DNA from: Lewinellaceae bacterium
GTDB lineage: Bacteria > Bacteroidota > Bacteroidia > Chitinophagales > Saprospiraceae
Direction: 5' to 3'
Assembly (NCBI GenBank): GCA_020636355.1
Contig: JACJYB010000002.1
Location: 694,144 to 758,143, forward strand
DNA: 64,000 nt
Below are positions 7,548 to 15,340 of this stretch, piece after piece (the stretch's first letter is position 1; each line of letters starts with the position of its first letter). The position numbers were made by a program, and so were the translations under genes. The notes under the pieces are model-generated. The model saw nothing but the letters and a program-made list of their open reading frames with translations, was not told the origin of the DNA and made no database searches.

Positions 7548-9833
7548 ATGCGAGCTAAATTCATTGCCACCTGCCTGCTGCTTACAATTTATACGCTGGA
7601 TGCCCAAGAGCAAATACGAGTCGACCTGGTCAACCCCTTGATGGGCACCGACTCAAGATATGATATGTCGCATGGCAATACCTACCCTTCCATATCCCTG
7701 CCATGGGGGATGAACAGCTGGACGCCTATGACCAATAAAATGGGTGATGGATGGACCTATCAATATGGCGCCCAGAAAATCAGAGGTATTAAACAAACCC
7801 ATCAACCCAGTCCCTGGATCAACGATTATGCAGCTTTCTCACTGATGGCAGTAACCGGCAAGTTAAAGTTTCAGGAAGAAGAAAGAGCTTCCTGGTTTTC
7901 CCACAAGGCAGAAGTAGTACATCCTTATCATTATTCCGTCTACCTTGCAGACTACGATGTCACCATGGAAATGACACCTACTGAAAGGGCCAGCAATTTC
8001 CAGTTTACCTTTCCAGCTGCCGATTCTGCATACATCCTGCTTGATGCATTTAATGGGGGATCTATGGTAAGCATCCTTCCGGAAGAGCGGAAAATCATCG
8101 GTTATTGCCGAAATAACCACGGTGGGGTACCGGAAAATTTCCACAACTACTTTGTGGCTGTGTTTGACCACGATTTTGAGATCACCCACACATGGTCCGA
8201 CGACTGGGCGTTAAAAATGAATTCACGTCAGGCTGCCGGTGATCACACCGGTGCAATCATCGGGTTTTCAACCCGGCGCGGTGAGCAAATTCACGTCAAG
8301 GTTGCTTCTTCCTTCATCAGCCCGGAACAGGCAGAGCTAAATCTCCAGACCGAAATCGGCGATGACTCGTTTTCGACGACTTTAGAAAAAGCTGCTATGG
8401 CATGGGAAAATGAACTGGACAAAATAAAAGTCACGGACGACCATCCGGAATTACTGGAAACCTTTTACTCTTGTCTTTACCGCATGATGCTTTTCCCGCG
8501 GGCATTTTATGAAATCGGCAGCAAGGGTGAAGTTGTCCATTATAGCCCCTACAATGGCACCGTTCAGCCTGGCTACCTTTTTACCGACAATGGATTCTGG
8601 GATACTTTCCGTGCTGTCTTTCCCTTTTTCAATTTGATGTACCCTTCCTTGACGACCAAAATCATGAAAGGATTAGTCAACACCTACCAGGAATCCGGCT
8701 GGCTTCCCGAATGGGCCAGCCCGGGGCACCGGGATTGTATGGTGGGATCCAATTCTGCTTCGCTGATCGCAGACGCATATTTGAAAGGCAATATCCCTGA
8801 TGTAAAAGACGCCGAAATTTTATTGGAGGCTATGCTTAAGAATGCGACCATCCCGGACGGGAGACCCGTTAACTCCGTGGGCAGAGCCGGTGTAGAATAC
8901 TACAACGAATTGGGCTATGTGCCTTACGACGTCGGTATCCCGGAAAATGCCGCCCGCACGCTGGAATATGCCTACGATGACTTTGCATTAGCCCAGATGG
9001 CTAAAAAAATGGGTAAAAATGACATCGCCAACCGCTACTACGAGCAGGCGCGGAATTACAAAAATCTTTTTGACCCAAGTCACAATCTGATGCGCGGCAA
9101 AAATGAAGACGGACAATTTGAGTCGCCTTTTAATCCGCTGAAGTGGGGTGATGCATTCACGGAAGGCAATAGCCTGCATTATACCTGGTCGGTATTCCAG
9201 GATATCCAGGGCCTGATCAACCTGATGGGTGGTGACAAGGCTTTCGTATCCATGCTTGACACGGTATTTGCCATGGCTCCTGAATTTGATGATAGTTATT
9301 ACGGCTTTACGATCCATGAGATACGGGAAATGCAGGTCATGGATATGGGCAATTATGCCCATGGAAATCAACCGATCCAACACATGATCTACCTGTACGA
9401 TTATGCATTACAGCCCTGGAAAACACAATACTGGGTGCGTGAGGTCATGAAAAAACTGTACAGTGCAACACCTGACGGATATTGCGGTGATGAGGATAAT
9501 GGACAGACTTCGGCCTGGTATGTTTTTAGCGCCCTGGGGTTTTATCCGGTAACTCCGGCAGCAGACCAATACGTCATCGGTAGTCCTTTATTTGATAAGG
9601 TTGAGCTGGTTTTGGAAAATGGCAAAACGCTGACCATTGAGGCGCCACAGCAAGGATCCGGGGATATTTACATTCAATCCATGAAATTTAATGGAGCATC
9701 GCTCAACCGCACCTACCTTCTGTTCAACGAAATCATGCAAGGTGGAAACCTGGAATTTAACATGGCCGCACAGCCAAACACCAATTGGGCCGTCAAGCCG
9801 GAAAGCGTCCCTTTCTCAATGACCAAGAAATGA
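7548..9833 (+). CDS. Secreted GH92 family glycosidase (alpha-mannosidase-like)
   Basis: A 761-residue protein with a signal peptide (about residues 1-20, cleaved near LDAQ). It spans the whole GH92 family: an N-terminal beta domain beginning VNPLMGTDSRYDMSHGNTYP and a catalytic alpha/alpha barrel. Glu in TEGN (about 538), matching the family's catalytic acid motif, and the acidic GDEDNGQ loop (about 646-652), matching the base motif, are both present. The widely conserved GNEPxHH loop reads GNQPIQH here (about 605), so a substrate-contacting Glu and one His differ. GH92 enzymes are calcium-dependent exo-alpha-mannosidases; the changed loop makes the exact linkage uncertain. It stands alone on the plus strand, convergent with the FAH-family gene. 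Confidence 0.9.
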   Translation: MRAKFIATCLLLTIYTLDAQEQIRVDLVNPLMGTDSRYDMSHGNTYPSISLPWGMNSWTPMTNKMGDGWTYQYGAQKIRGIKQTHQPSPWINDYAAFSLMAVTGKLKFQEEERASWFSHKAEVVHPYHYSVYLADYDVTMEMTPTERASNFQFTFPAADSAYILLDAFNGGSMVSILPEERKIIGYCRNNHGGVPENFHNYFVAVFDHDFEITHTWSDDWALKMNSRQAAGDHTGAIIGFSTRRGEQIHVKVASSFISPEQAELNLQTEIGDDSFSTTLEKAAMAWENELDKIKVTDDHPELLETFYSCLYRMMLFPRAFYEIGSKGEVVHYSPYNGTVQPGYLFTDNGFWDTFRAVFPFFNLMYPSLTTKIMKGLVNTYQESGWLPEWASPGHRDCMVGSNSASLIADAYLKGNIPDVKDAEILLEAMLKNATIPDGRPVNSVGRAGVEYYNELGYVPYDVGIPENAARTLEYAYDDFALAQMAKKMGKNDIANRYYEQARNYKNLFDPSHNLMRGKNEDGQFESPFNPLKWGDAFTEGNSLHYTWSVFQDIQGLINLMGGDKAFVSMLDTVFAMAPEFDDSYYGFTIHEIREMQVMDMGNYAHGNQPIQHMIYLYDYALQPWKTQYWVREVMKKLYSATPDGYCGDEDNGQTSAWYVFSALGFYPVTPAADQYVIGSPLFDKVELVLENGKTLTIEAPQQGSGDIYIQSMKFNGASLNRTYLLFNEIMQGGNLEFNMAAQPNTNWAVKPESVPFSMTKK

Positions 9834-9886
9834 CTTGTTTTATACTTTCGTATGCGGATTGCCCCTTATTAAGTGGCGGACTTAGA

Positions 9887-10747
9887 TTAATCCCTGGAAA
9901 AATATTGCACTTTATTGGAAAGCAATCCAATGGGCTCAATCTCAATGAGCACATCGTCGCCGGGATTGAGCGTAAATTGAGGAGGCGGAATAATACCGGT
10001 ACCTGTCAGCAACCAAACTCCGTCAGGAAAATCCATTGAGTGGTTTAAATAGCCCACCAAATCAATAAAGCTGCGCTTAATCTGATCCAGTGTTGTTTCG
10101 CCGCTAAAAACAACTTGCCGCTGTCTTTCGATCATCATCTGAATCCGGGTTTCGGGACTCAATGGACCATCCGGAATATACAAACAAGGTCCCAAGGCCA
10201 AACTTCTGTCATACACTTTTGCCTGGGGCAAATAGAGCGGGTTTTCTCCTTCTATGTCCCGCGATGACATATCATTCCCAATGGCATAACCTTCAATAGT
10301 GCCCTCGGAGGATATCCATAATGCCAGTTCCGGTTCCGGCACATTCCACGCTGAATCCTGACGGATGTGTACTTGCTCGTGATTTCCGGAAACACGGTGT
10401 GCCATGGATTTGAAGAAAAGTTCCGGTCGATCGGCTTCATAAACCTTATCATAAAAGGTTGAACCACCGGACTCCTGGGATTCCTCCATGCGAGCATCGC
10501 GGCTACGATAATAAGTAACACCTGCTGCCCATACTTCTTGTCGATCCAGCGGAGGCAGGCAATGGGAAAGATCAGGAGGGGTTTCTAATTGTTCCCAATC
10601 CTGGTGGTGCAACTCCAGCCAGCGAAACAAATTAACATGATTGGAAACCGAGCTCCAGGTTAGTCCCCCCGGGGCTGCCCACCAGTTATTTTCCTGGTGT
10701 AAATAAATTTGATCGGGAGTTCGGTACAGATACCACGATGCGGCCAT
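9887..10747 (-). CDS. Fumarylacetoacetate hydrolase (FAH) family protein
   Basis: A 286-residue cytoplasmic enzyme of the FAH superfamily. The C-terminal two thirds have the family pattern: WAAGVTYYRSRDAR, the metal-binding acids in VPEPELALWIS, and GYAIGNDMSSRDIEGENPLYLPQAKVYDRSLALGP. Members hydrolyse or decarboxylate beta-dicarbonyl acids in aromatic or sugar-acid breakdown (for example 2-keto-3-deoxy sugar acid routes). The substrate cannot be told from sequence; nearby glycosidases make a sugar-acid substrate reasonable but unproven. It ends an operon with the lipoprotein gene, 2 nt downstream of it. Confidence 0.85.
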   Translation of the reverse strand: MAASWYLYRTPDQIYLHQENNWWAAPGGLTWSSVSNHVNLFRWLELHHQDWEQLETPPDLSHCLPPLDRQEVWAAGVTYYRSRDARMEESQESGGSTFYDKVYEADRPELFFKSMAHRVSGNHEQVHIRQDSAWNVPEPELALWISSEGTIEGYAIGNDMSSRDIEGENPLYLPQAKVYDRSLALGPCLYIPDGPLSPETRIQMMIERQRQVVFSGETTLDQIKRSFIDLVGYLNHSMDFPDGVWLLTGTGIIPPPQFTLNPGDDVLIEIEPIGLLSNKVQYFSRD

Positions 10748-10749
10748 AT

Positions 10750-11991
10750 TTATTGAATTGGTGGATGAATAAAATGTTCAACGTCTAAGACTGCAACCCC
10801 AAGAACAGTCTGCATGATCTGGTTGAGCGCTCCGGCATCTCCGGTGAAATGGAAAGTGCGCTGCAAGTGTTGATAGGAAGCTCCCGGTTCTAAAGCCAAA
10901 GCAGGGGATGAAGATTCGATTTCGAAGAACGGTCCCAGTTGTCCTCCGCCATCCAGAGGACCATCATTGTACGAATTGATTACATCTCCGTCGTACGGGT
11001 CAGTATCTGTTCCCCAGACTGAATTAACATAGACCGATTGTGTATCAACGGGGCCTATTTGAATAATGGTCAATGTCTGGTGGTCAGGATCATAACTTCC
11101 GGCGACTTGCCGGGCACGCAAGGGGGGTATGCCAATCTTGCTGCGGTAATGTCCGTCAACTTTAAATAATAGATAATCGTCGTTTACCTGGAGGCGATCT
11201 GCAGGAATGTCTCCGAAATAGTTGGTCCGGACCACCTTTCCAAATTCGCTTTCATCACCAGCCCGGAAAGGTATGATAACCGCTCCATGCTCAGCCGGTG
11301 GGAACATATCCAGGATCCAGACCGAGGGCAGACCTTGCTCAGCCGTCCAGGCTGCTTCTCCGGTATTTTGAACACCATTCTCCGAACTGTAGCCGACCCA
11401 ACGCACCCCTACCGGCACTTCCATATTCAGGGCATGCTCCACACCCTCCTGATCCAGCAAACGTACGGTTCTGTCCACCTGAACCGACAACGGTGTACCG
11501 GCGTAATTCGTTACCGTAAACTCGCTACGGCAATGGATGAAAGTGGGATCCTGCTCAATCACCTTAAAAGGATCACGGTCAAACGGCCCGGGCACTACCC
11601 AGTTATCAAATGTCTGTGGCTGGCCAGCAGCAAAATACAAGGCAAATGGCCCACCTTCCGGACCAAGCCAAAAGCGATCTTCTCCCCCATATGGATTAAA
11701 CTGGGGACTTACTTCGCCCCGTTCCAACAACGTGTAATTAACCCACCCAAAACTTCGGCCCCGCCGGCCATCTGCTGATGAGGTAAACACCCTGCTTTGT
11801 AAGGAAGGCGACACCAGAAGCTGTTGATTACTGTCTGGCGAGGTAAGCAGCACCAGATCTTTGACATGTTCTTTTAAATGGGCCTGGTCGTATCCAAAAT
11901 AGCCCGGGTCCATATAAAAGGGCTTCTTATGGCTGCATTGGATGAAAACCAATGTGGCAATGATCAGGGTAGCATAGTTGATCCTTCGCAT
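10750..11991 (-). CDS. Secreted lipoprotein, DUF6786-like, unknown function
   Basis: About 413 residues from the ATG at 11991; this start gives a clean lipoprotein signal (hydrophobic stretch, then VFIQC). The frame is open 27 codons upstream, but that part overlaps the start of the Fpg-like gene and has no signal-like character. The body is beta-rich, with RVFTSSADGRRGRSFGWVNY, EDRFWLGPEGGPF and NSYNDGPLDGGGQLGPFFEIESSSPA, a pattern I associate with the Bacteroidota family DUF6786, distantly like sugar epimerase-type beta-sandwiches. No catalytic role is known. It precedes the FAH-family gene by 2 nt and is probably co-transcribed with it. Confidence 0.65.
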   Translation of the reverse strand: MRRINYATLIIATLVFIQCSHKKPFYMDPGYFGYDQAHLKEHVKDLVLLTSPDSNQQLLVSPSLQSRVFTSSADGRRGRSFGWVNYTLLERGEVSPQFNPYGGEDRFWLGPEGGPFALYFAAGQPQTFDNWVVPGPFDRDPFKVIEQDPTFIHCRSEFTVTNYAGTPLSVQVDRTVRLLDQEGVEHALNMEVPVGVRWVGYSSENGVQNTGEAAWTAEQGLPSVWILDMFPPAEHGAVIIPFRAGDESEFGKVVRTNYFGDIPADRLQVNDDYLLFKVDGHYRSKIGIPPLRARQVAGSYDPDHQTLTIIQIGPVDTQSVYVNSVWGTDTDPYDGDVINSYNDGPLDGGGQLGPFFEIESSSPALALEPGASYQHLQRTFHFTGDAGALNQIMQTVLGVAVLDVEHFIHPPIQ

Positions 11992-12090
11992 AATCTCTCT
12001 GGCTTTTCCAAAGGGAAAATACAACCTTCCCGGACAAATTTGGTAATGGGATTCTACAAACCATTTATTCATCAGTTTGTTGAGACCATT

Positions 12091-12879
12091 ATGCCTGAAT
12101 TACCTGAAGTTAATACGGTTCAAAAGCTCTTCCATGCAGAAGCTGTCGGCCACCAGATCCATCAAGTCGAGGTTTGGGAGGACCACATCCTCCGCAACAT
12201 CTCCGGCGATGAATTTATCAGGAATTTATCCGGACGACCGGTCACCGGGACCTATCGACGGGGTAAATACCTCTTTGCGTTGCTGGATCGGGGACAGTCA
12301 GTTTTGCTACACCTGGGCATGACCGGGGATTTGCGGTATTATCACGTTCCGATGGAGCGCTCCCGTTTCGAACGATTTCACTGGTTGTTGTCCAATGGGC
12401 GTTATGTCGGATTTGATGACCCAAGAAAATTTGGACGTATTCTCCTGCTGGACGATATCCATGCCTACATCAATGAAACGGGCCTGGGTCCGGATGCACT
12501 TGAAATAGAAGAATCGGAGTGGCTGGCCAAAATGAAAGGCAGAACCACGCCGATCAAAGCCTGGTTATTGGATCAGTCCATGCTTGCCGGCGTCGGCAAC
12601 CTGTATGCTGATGAGATCTGCTATCAGGCCAGGGTCCATCCGGCATCCATAACCGGTGCTATCCCCCTCAAGAAGCAAAAGGAGCTCTATGAGCGGATGA
12701 AATCCATCCTGACATTAGCCTGCGAGCGCGATGCCTATTACAAAGTCTATCCAGAGGACTGGTTCTGGAAATGGCGGGAGCCGGGAGCCAAAAACCCTAA
12801 TGGTCCCGGCGTAGCACAATCTGCCAAGATCGGTGGCCGGACGACCTATTTTGTGGAAGGGTGGCAGAAGCGATATTGA
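12091..12879 (+). CDS. Fpg/Nei family DNA glycosylase lacking zinc-finger cysteines
   Basis: A 262-residue base-excision repair glycosylase/AP lyase. The start MPELPEV gives the catalytic Pro2 and Glu3; Lys59 in GTYRRGKY matches the conserved beta-hairpin lysine. The helix-two-turn-helix DNA-binding segment is LLDQSMLAGVGNLYADEICY (about 165-185). The C-terminal region that in Fpg is a four-cysteine zinc finger ends AKIGGRTTYFVEGWQKRY: the beta-hairpin with its arginine (GGRTTYF) is kept but no cysteines are present. That resembles the zincless finger of NEIL1-type enzymes. The 3' end overlaps the convergent XRE regulator gene by about 34 nt. Whether it prefers oxidised purines or pyrimidines cannot be told. 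Confidence 0.88.
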   Translation: MPELPEVNTVQKLFHAEAVGHQIHQVEVWEDHILRNISGDEFIRNLSGRPVTGTYRRGKYLFALLDRGQSVLLHLGMTGDLRYYHVPMERSRFERFHWLLSNGRYVGFDDPRKFGRILLLDDIHAYINETGLGPDALEIEESEWLAKMKGRTTPIKAWLLDQSMLAGVGNLYADEICYQARVHPASITGAIPLKKQKELYERMKSILTLACERDAYYKVYPEDWFWKWREPGAKNPNGPGVAQSAKIGGRTTYFVEGWQKRY

Positions 12880-13448
12880 GTTATATTTCCACCGGACTGC
12901 ACTCGCCAATAAATGCCGGTCAGGATCACCATATGGATTAAGTAAATTGCTATATAATACCAAACCGGCCAGGAACCATCTCCACGAATTAATGCTTGCA
13001 GAAGTCTGAACACCCCAAGATCAACGCTGAACAACTGAGCTGGGACACGAATCAAAACCAACGCATAAAATAGGCCTAACCAAATGAGCTCAATGCGTAC
13101 CAACTTTAATCCCAATTGATCCACTGCCTGCGATTCATGTTTTCTAAGCATCCACAATAACCAGGTAATCAACAAGCCCATTGCTGGATGGTAGAGGAAC
13201 AACAGTGCAGAAAAAAGCAGAATTTGTGGATAGCCCTGACTTTTAATCGGATGTGATCCCATAAAATAGTCCAACGGCACATCCAATGCGCCTGACAAAC
13301 GAATTAACGTATCGCCATAAGGCAAATTGCTACCTGCTTCAAGACGTTGAATGGTTCGTATGGATAATCCCGTGCCTTCTGCTAATTTCTCCTGGGTCAG
13401 CCCCCGGCTGAGGCGAACCTGTCTGATTTTCTGGCCAATATTCATCAT
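12846..13448 (-). CDS. XRE-type HTH regulator with C-terminal membrane domain
   Basis: About 200 residues from the ATG at 13448 (a second ATG follows at once at 13445). Residues 4-60 are a helix-turn-helix of the Cro/CI type: IGQKIRQVRLSRGLTQEKLAEGTGLSIRTIQRLEAG. The remainder holds four hydrophobic helices (about 73-85, 86-95, 118-135, 165-185), so the DNA-binding domain is probably tethered to the inner membrane. HTH-plus-membrane proteins of this kind are common in Bacteroidota; the signal is unknown. A -7 element TAATTTTG lies 12 nt upstream. Confidence 0.85.
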   Translation of the reverse strand: MMNIGQKIRQVRLSRGLTQEKLAEGTGLSIRTIQRLEAGSNLPYGDTLIRLSGALDVPLDYFMGSHPIKSQGYPQILLFSALLFLYHPAMGLLITWLLWMLRKHESQAVDQLGLKLVRIELIWLGLFYALVLIRVPAQLFSVDLGVFRLLQALIRGDGSWPVWYYIAIYLIHMVILTGIYWRVQSGGNITQYRFCHPSTK

Positions 13449-13459
13449 TTTTTTTACCC

Positions 13460-13467
13460 CAAAATTA
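13460..13467 (-). promoter_or_regulatory. -7 promoter element (TAATTTTG) for the XRE gene
   Basis: The minus strand reads TAATTTTG, a perfect TAnnTTTG match, 12 nt upstream of the XRE start codon. The transcript would then have a leader of only about 5 nt or be nearly leaderless. No well-spaced -33 TTG is seen, so confidence is moderate. Confidence 0.35.
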
Positions 13468-13609
13468 AGCCGATGCCCGTGAAACCTATTACGACAAGTA
13501 GACGACAATGCTGATGCATTCCGCCACGATCTGCCTTTTGGACAAACGCCACAGAAACTCCGAAGAGATGATCCTGAATTTTGAGCTATAATTTAATTTC
13601 CACAATTAT

Positions 13610-13640
13610 TTGCGAAACCGAACAGTTGCATATATATTTG
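13610..13640 (+). promoter_or_regulatory. Promoter with TTG (-33) and TATATTTG (-7)
   Basis: TTG at 13610-13612 and TATATTTG at 13633-13640 are separated by 20 nt, the spacing of the Bacteroidota primary sigma factor promoter. The start of transcription would be near 13647, about 115 nt before the VOC gene. It is the best promoter in the window and is embedded in two operator-like repeats. Confidence 0.6.
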
Positions 13641-13659
13641 CAACCGAACAGTTTCATAT
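13614..13659 (+). promoter_or_regulatory. Paired operator-like direct repeats over the VOC promoter
   Basis: GAAACCGAACAGTTGCATAT (13614-13633) and GCAACCGAACAGTTTCATAT (13640-13659) share 18 of 20 bases at a 26-bp pitch. The first fills the spacer between the -33 and -7 elements, the second covers the expected transcription start. Each is itself an imperfect palindrome (GAAAC/GTTGC and GCAAC/GTTTC arms around CGAACA). The position is that expected for repressor binding. AACC-n-GTTGCATAT-like sites are reminiscent of operators of small ArsR-type regulators of VOC/SRPBCC operons; no such regulator gene is in the window. Confidence 0.55.
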
Positions 13660-13751
13660 TGGCTGAAGTGCCGGAAGAATTTTCAATCCCGGTGGATAAT
13701 ATAGATTATCAAACCCGGATGCTGCAAAGGCATCTCGCCAACAGGAATTAA
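13659..13751 (+). CDS. Possible 30-codon leader ORF upstream of the VOC gene
   Basis: A short frame from TTG at 13659 to TAA at 13751 reads AEVPEEFSIPVDNIDYQTRM and on to HLANRN, ending 11 nt before the VOC start. It lies within the long leader set by the promoter at 13610-13640. The composition looks protein-like rather than random, so it may be a leader peptide or the remnant end of a lost gene. No family is recognised. Confidence 0.25.
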   Translation: MAEVPEEFSIPVDNIDYQTRMLQRHLANRN

Positions 13752-13762
13752 AATACAAAAAC

Positions 13763-14191
13763 ATGGCAACGATCAACCCTTACATTCATTTTAACGGAAA
13801 TGCCGAAGAAGCATTAACTTTTTATAAATCCGTATTCGGAGGCGAATTCTCCAAATTATTGCGTTATGGGTCCATCTCCAGCCCAGAATTCCCTATTGCG
13901 GACCAGGATGCCAACCGGATTATGCATTTGGTGCTCCCCATTGGTAATCACACCCGGCTAATTGCAAGTGATGTATTGTCCTTAATGGGTGAGGTAACGG
14001 AAAATGACAATAGAAATACCATCTCAATCCGAGCCGAGAGCCGCGAAGAAGCGGACCGGCTATTCAGTGGTCTGGCAGCAGGGGGTGCTATTGAAATGCC
14101 CATGTCTGACGGGCCATTAGGCTTTTATTTTGGCATGTTTACCGATAAGTACGGGGTACAATGGATGGTAGAATATGAAGCCACGAACTAA
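13763..14191 (+). CDS. VOC family protein, PhnB-like
   Basis: A 142-residue protein of the vicinal-oxygen-chelate fold in the PhnB/3-demethylubiquinone-methyltransferase-like branch: YIHFNGNAEEALTFYKSVFGGEF at the start and FGMFTDKYGVQWMVEY at the end are characteristic, and the middle has the branch's DVLSLMGEV-like segment. These proteins are typical of small stress- or drug-associated operons, often under ArsR-type control; a defined substrate is not known. It is monocistronic here, preceded by an operator-bearing promoter. Confidence 0.85.
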   Translation: MATINPYIHFNGNAEEALTFYKSVFGGEFSKLLRYGSISSPEFPIADQDANRIMHLVLPIGNHTRLIASDVLSLMGEVTENDNRNTISIRAESREEADRLFSGLAAGGAIEMPMSDGPLGFYFGMFTDKYGVQWMVEYEATN

Positions 14192-14284
14192 GCCAATAAT
14201 GTGCATTAGGGAACACATCCAATGAATGATTCCTTTTTTTGCTGTCGCCGTTCTAAAAAAACGGGCAATCCGATAAGAGAGCAC

Positions 14285-15340
14285 TTAACAGATCCTTGGC
14301 AACTGTTCTCCGGCCAGCATGGCAACCACCCGCTTGCCGCCTATGGAACTGTTCAGTACGACTTGACCCGGATTATCGTTGACCACCCGTCCAATGATTG
14401 ACGCGTGTTTTCCCAGTGGAAATTGACGAAGTTTTGCCACTGTCTGATCAGCAATTCCCGGGGCGACAATAGCGATGAAAATTCCTTCATTGGCCACATA
14501 CAAAGGATCCATACCGAGTAACTCACAGGCCCCTTCCACCTCATCCAACATGGGAATGCTGTTTTGTTCAAGCTGAATGCCTATTTTCCTTTGGGACGCA
14601 GCTTCATTCAAGGTTGAAGCCAATCCTCCCCGCGTAGGATCCCGTAAAAACCGTATTTCCGGTCCAAATTGATCCAATAAGGCCCAAACCATATCGTGGA
14701 CAGGTGCCGTATCGCTTTTTAAAGTTGTCTCAAATTCCAGGCCTTCGCGAACCGATAAAATGGCCATACCATGACTGGCCACCAGGCCACTAACCACGAC
14801 CACATCGCCAGCCCTGATTTTTGAAACACTTATATCCGCTTGCGGATGCACTAACCCGATGCCGGTTGTATTGATAAAAATACCATCCCCTTTACCCTTC
14901 TCGACAACCTTGGTATCTCCGGTTACAATCTGAACACCAGCTGCTTTCCCTGCTTCACGGATAGTAAGAAGTATTTCCCAATAATCTTCCAGCGCAAAAC
15001 CTTCCTCCAGGATGCATGCCAGGGTTAAATATTGGGGTTTGGCTCCGCACATGGCCAAATCATTGACAGTACCATTGATGGCCAGGTCACCGATATTCCC
15101 GCCGGGGAAAAATACTGGTGAAACCACAAAACTGTCGGTGGTTATCGCTGTTTTTCCGGTCAAATCCACGATGGAGCCATCATGTTCTTCACGCAAGAAT
15201 TCATTCTGTAATACCTCAAACACCCCACTCTTTAGCAACCGGTGCGTCATCAACCCACCGCTTCCGTGACCAAGCTGGATCACATCAAAATCCATTTTCG
15301 GAACCGGGCATTGAAGACGCATGCTCAATTTCTCAGCCAT
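14285..15340 (-). CDS. hypE: Hydrogenase maturation protein HypE
   Basis: A 351-residue protein of the AIR-synthase-like fold. With HypF it makes the cyanide ligands of the NiFe site: HypF carbamoylates the C-terminal cysteine, and HypE dehydrates the thiocarboxamide using ATP. The family start is seen in VIQLGHGSGGLMTHRLL, the ATP-binding acidic loop in TGDTKVVEKGKGDGIFINT, and RDPTRGGLASTLNEAA. The protein ends exactly in the diagnostic PRIC, which carries the cyanide. Last gene of the hyp operon; it overlaps hypD by 8 nt. Confidence 0.97.
   Translation of the reverse strand: MAEKLSMRLQCPVPKMDFDVIQLGHGSGGLMTHRLLKSGVFEVLQNEFLREEHDGSIVDLTGKTAITTDSFVVSPVFFPGGNIGDLAINGTVNDLAMCGAKPQYLTLACILEEGFALEDYWEILLTIREAGKAAGVQIVTGDTKVVEKGKGDGIFINTTGIGLVHPQADISVSKIRAGDVVVVSGLVASHGMAILSVREGLEFETTLKSDTAPVHDMVWALLDQFGPEIRFLRDPTRGGLASTLNEAASQRKIGIQLEQNSIPMLDEVEGACELLGMDPLYVANEGIFIAIVAPGIADQTVAKLRQFPLGKHASIIGRVVNDNPGQVVLNSSIGGKRVVAMLAGEQLPRIC

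Noticed and set aside
11878..12090. In-frame 5' extension of the Fpg-like gene by 71 codons
   Set aside because: The enzyme needs Pro at position 2 after Met removal, which fixes the start at 12091; the extension also overlaps the divergent lipoprotein gene.
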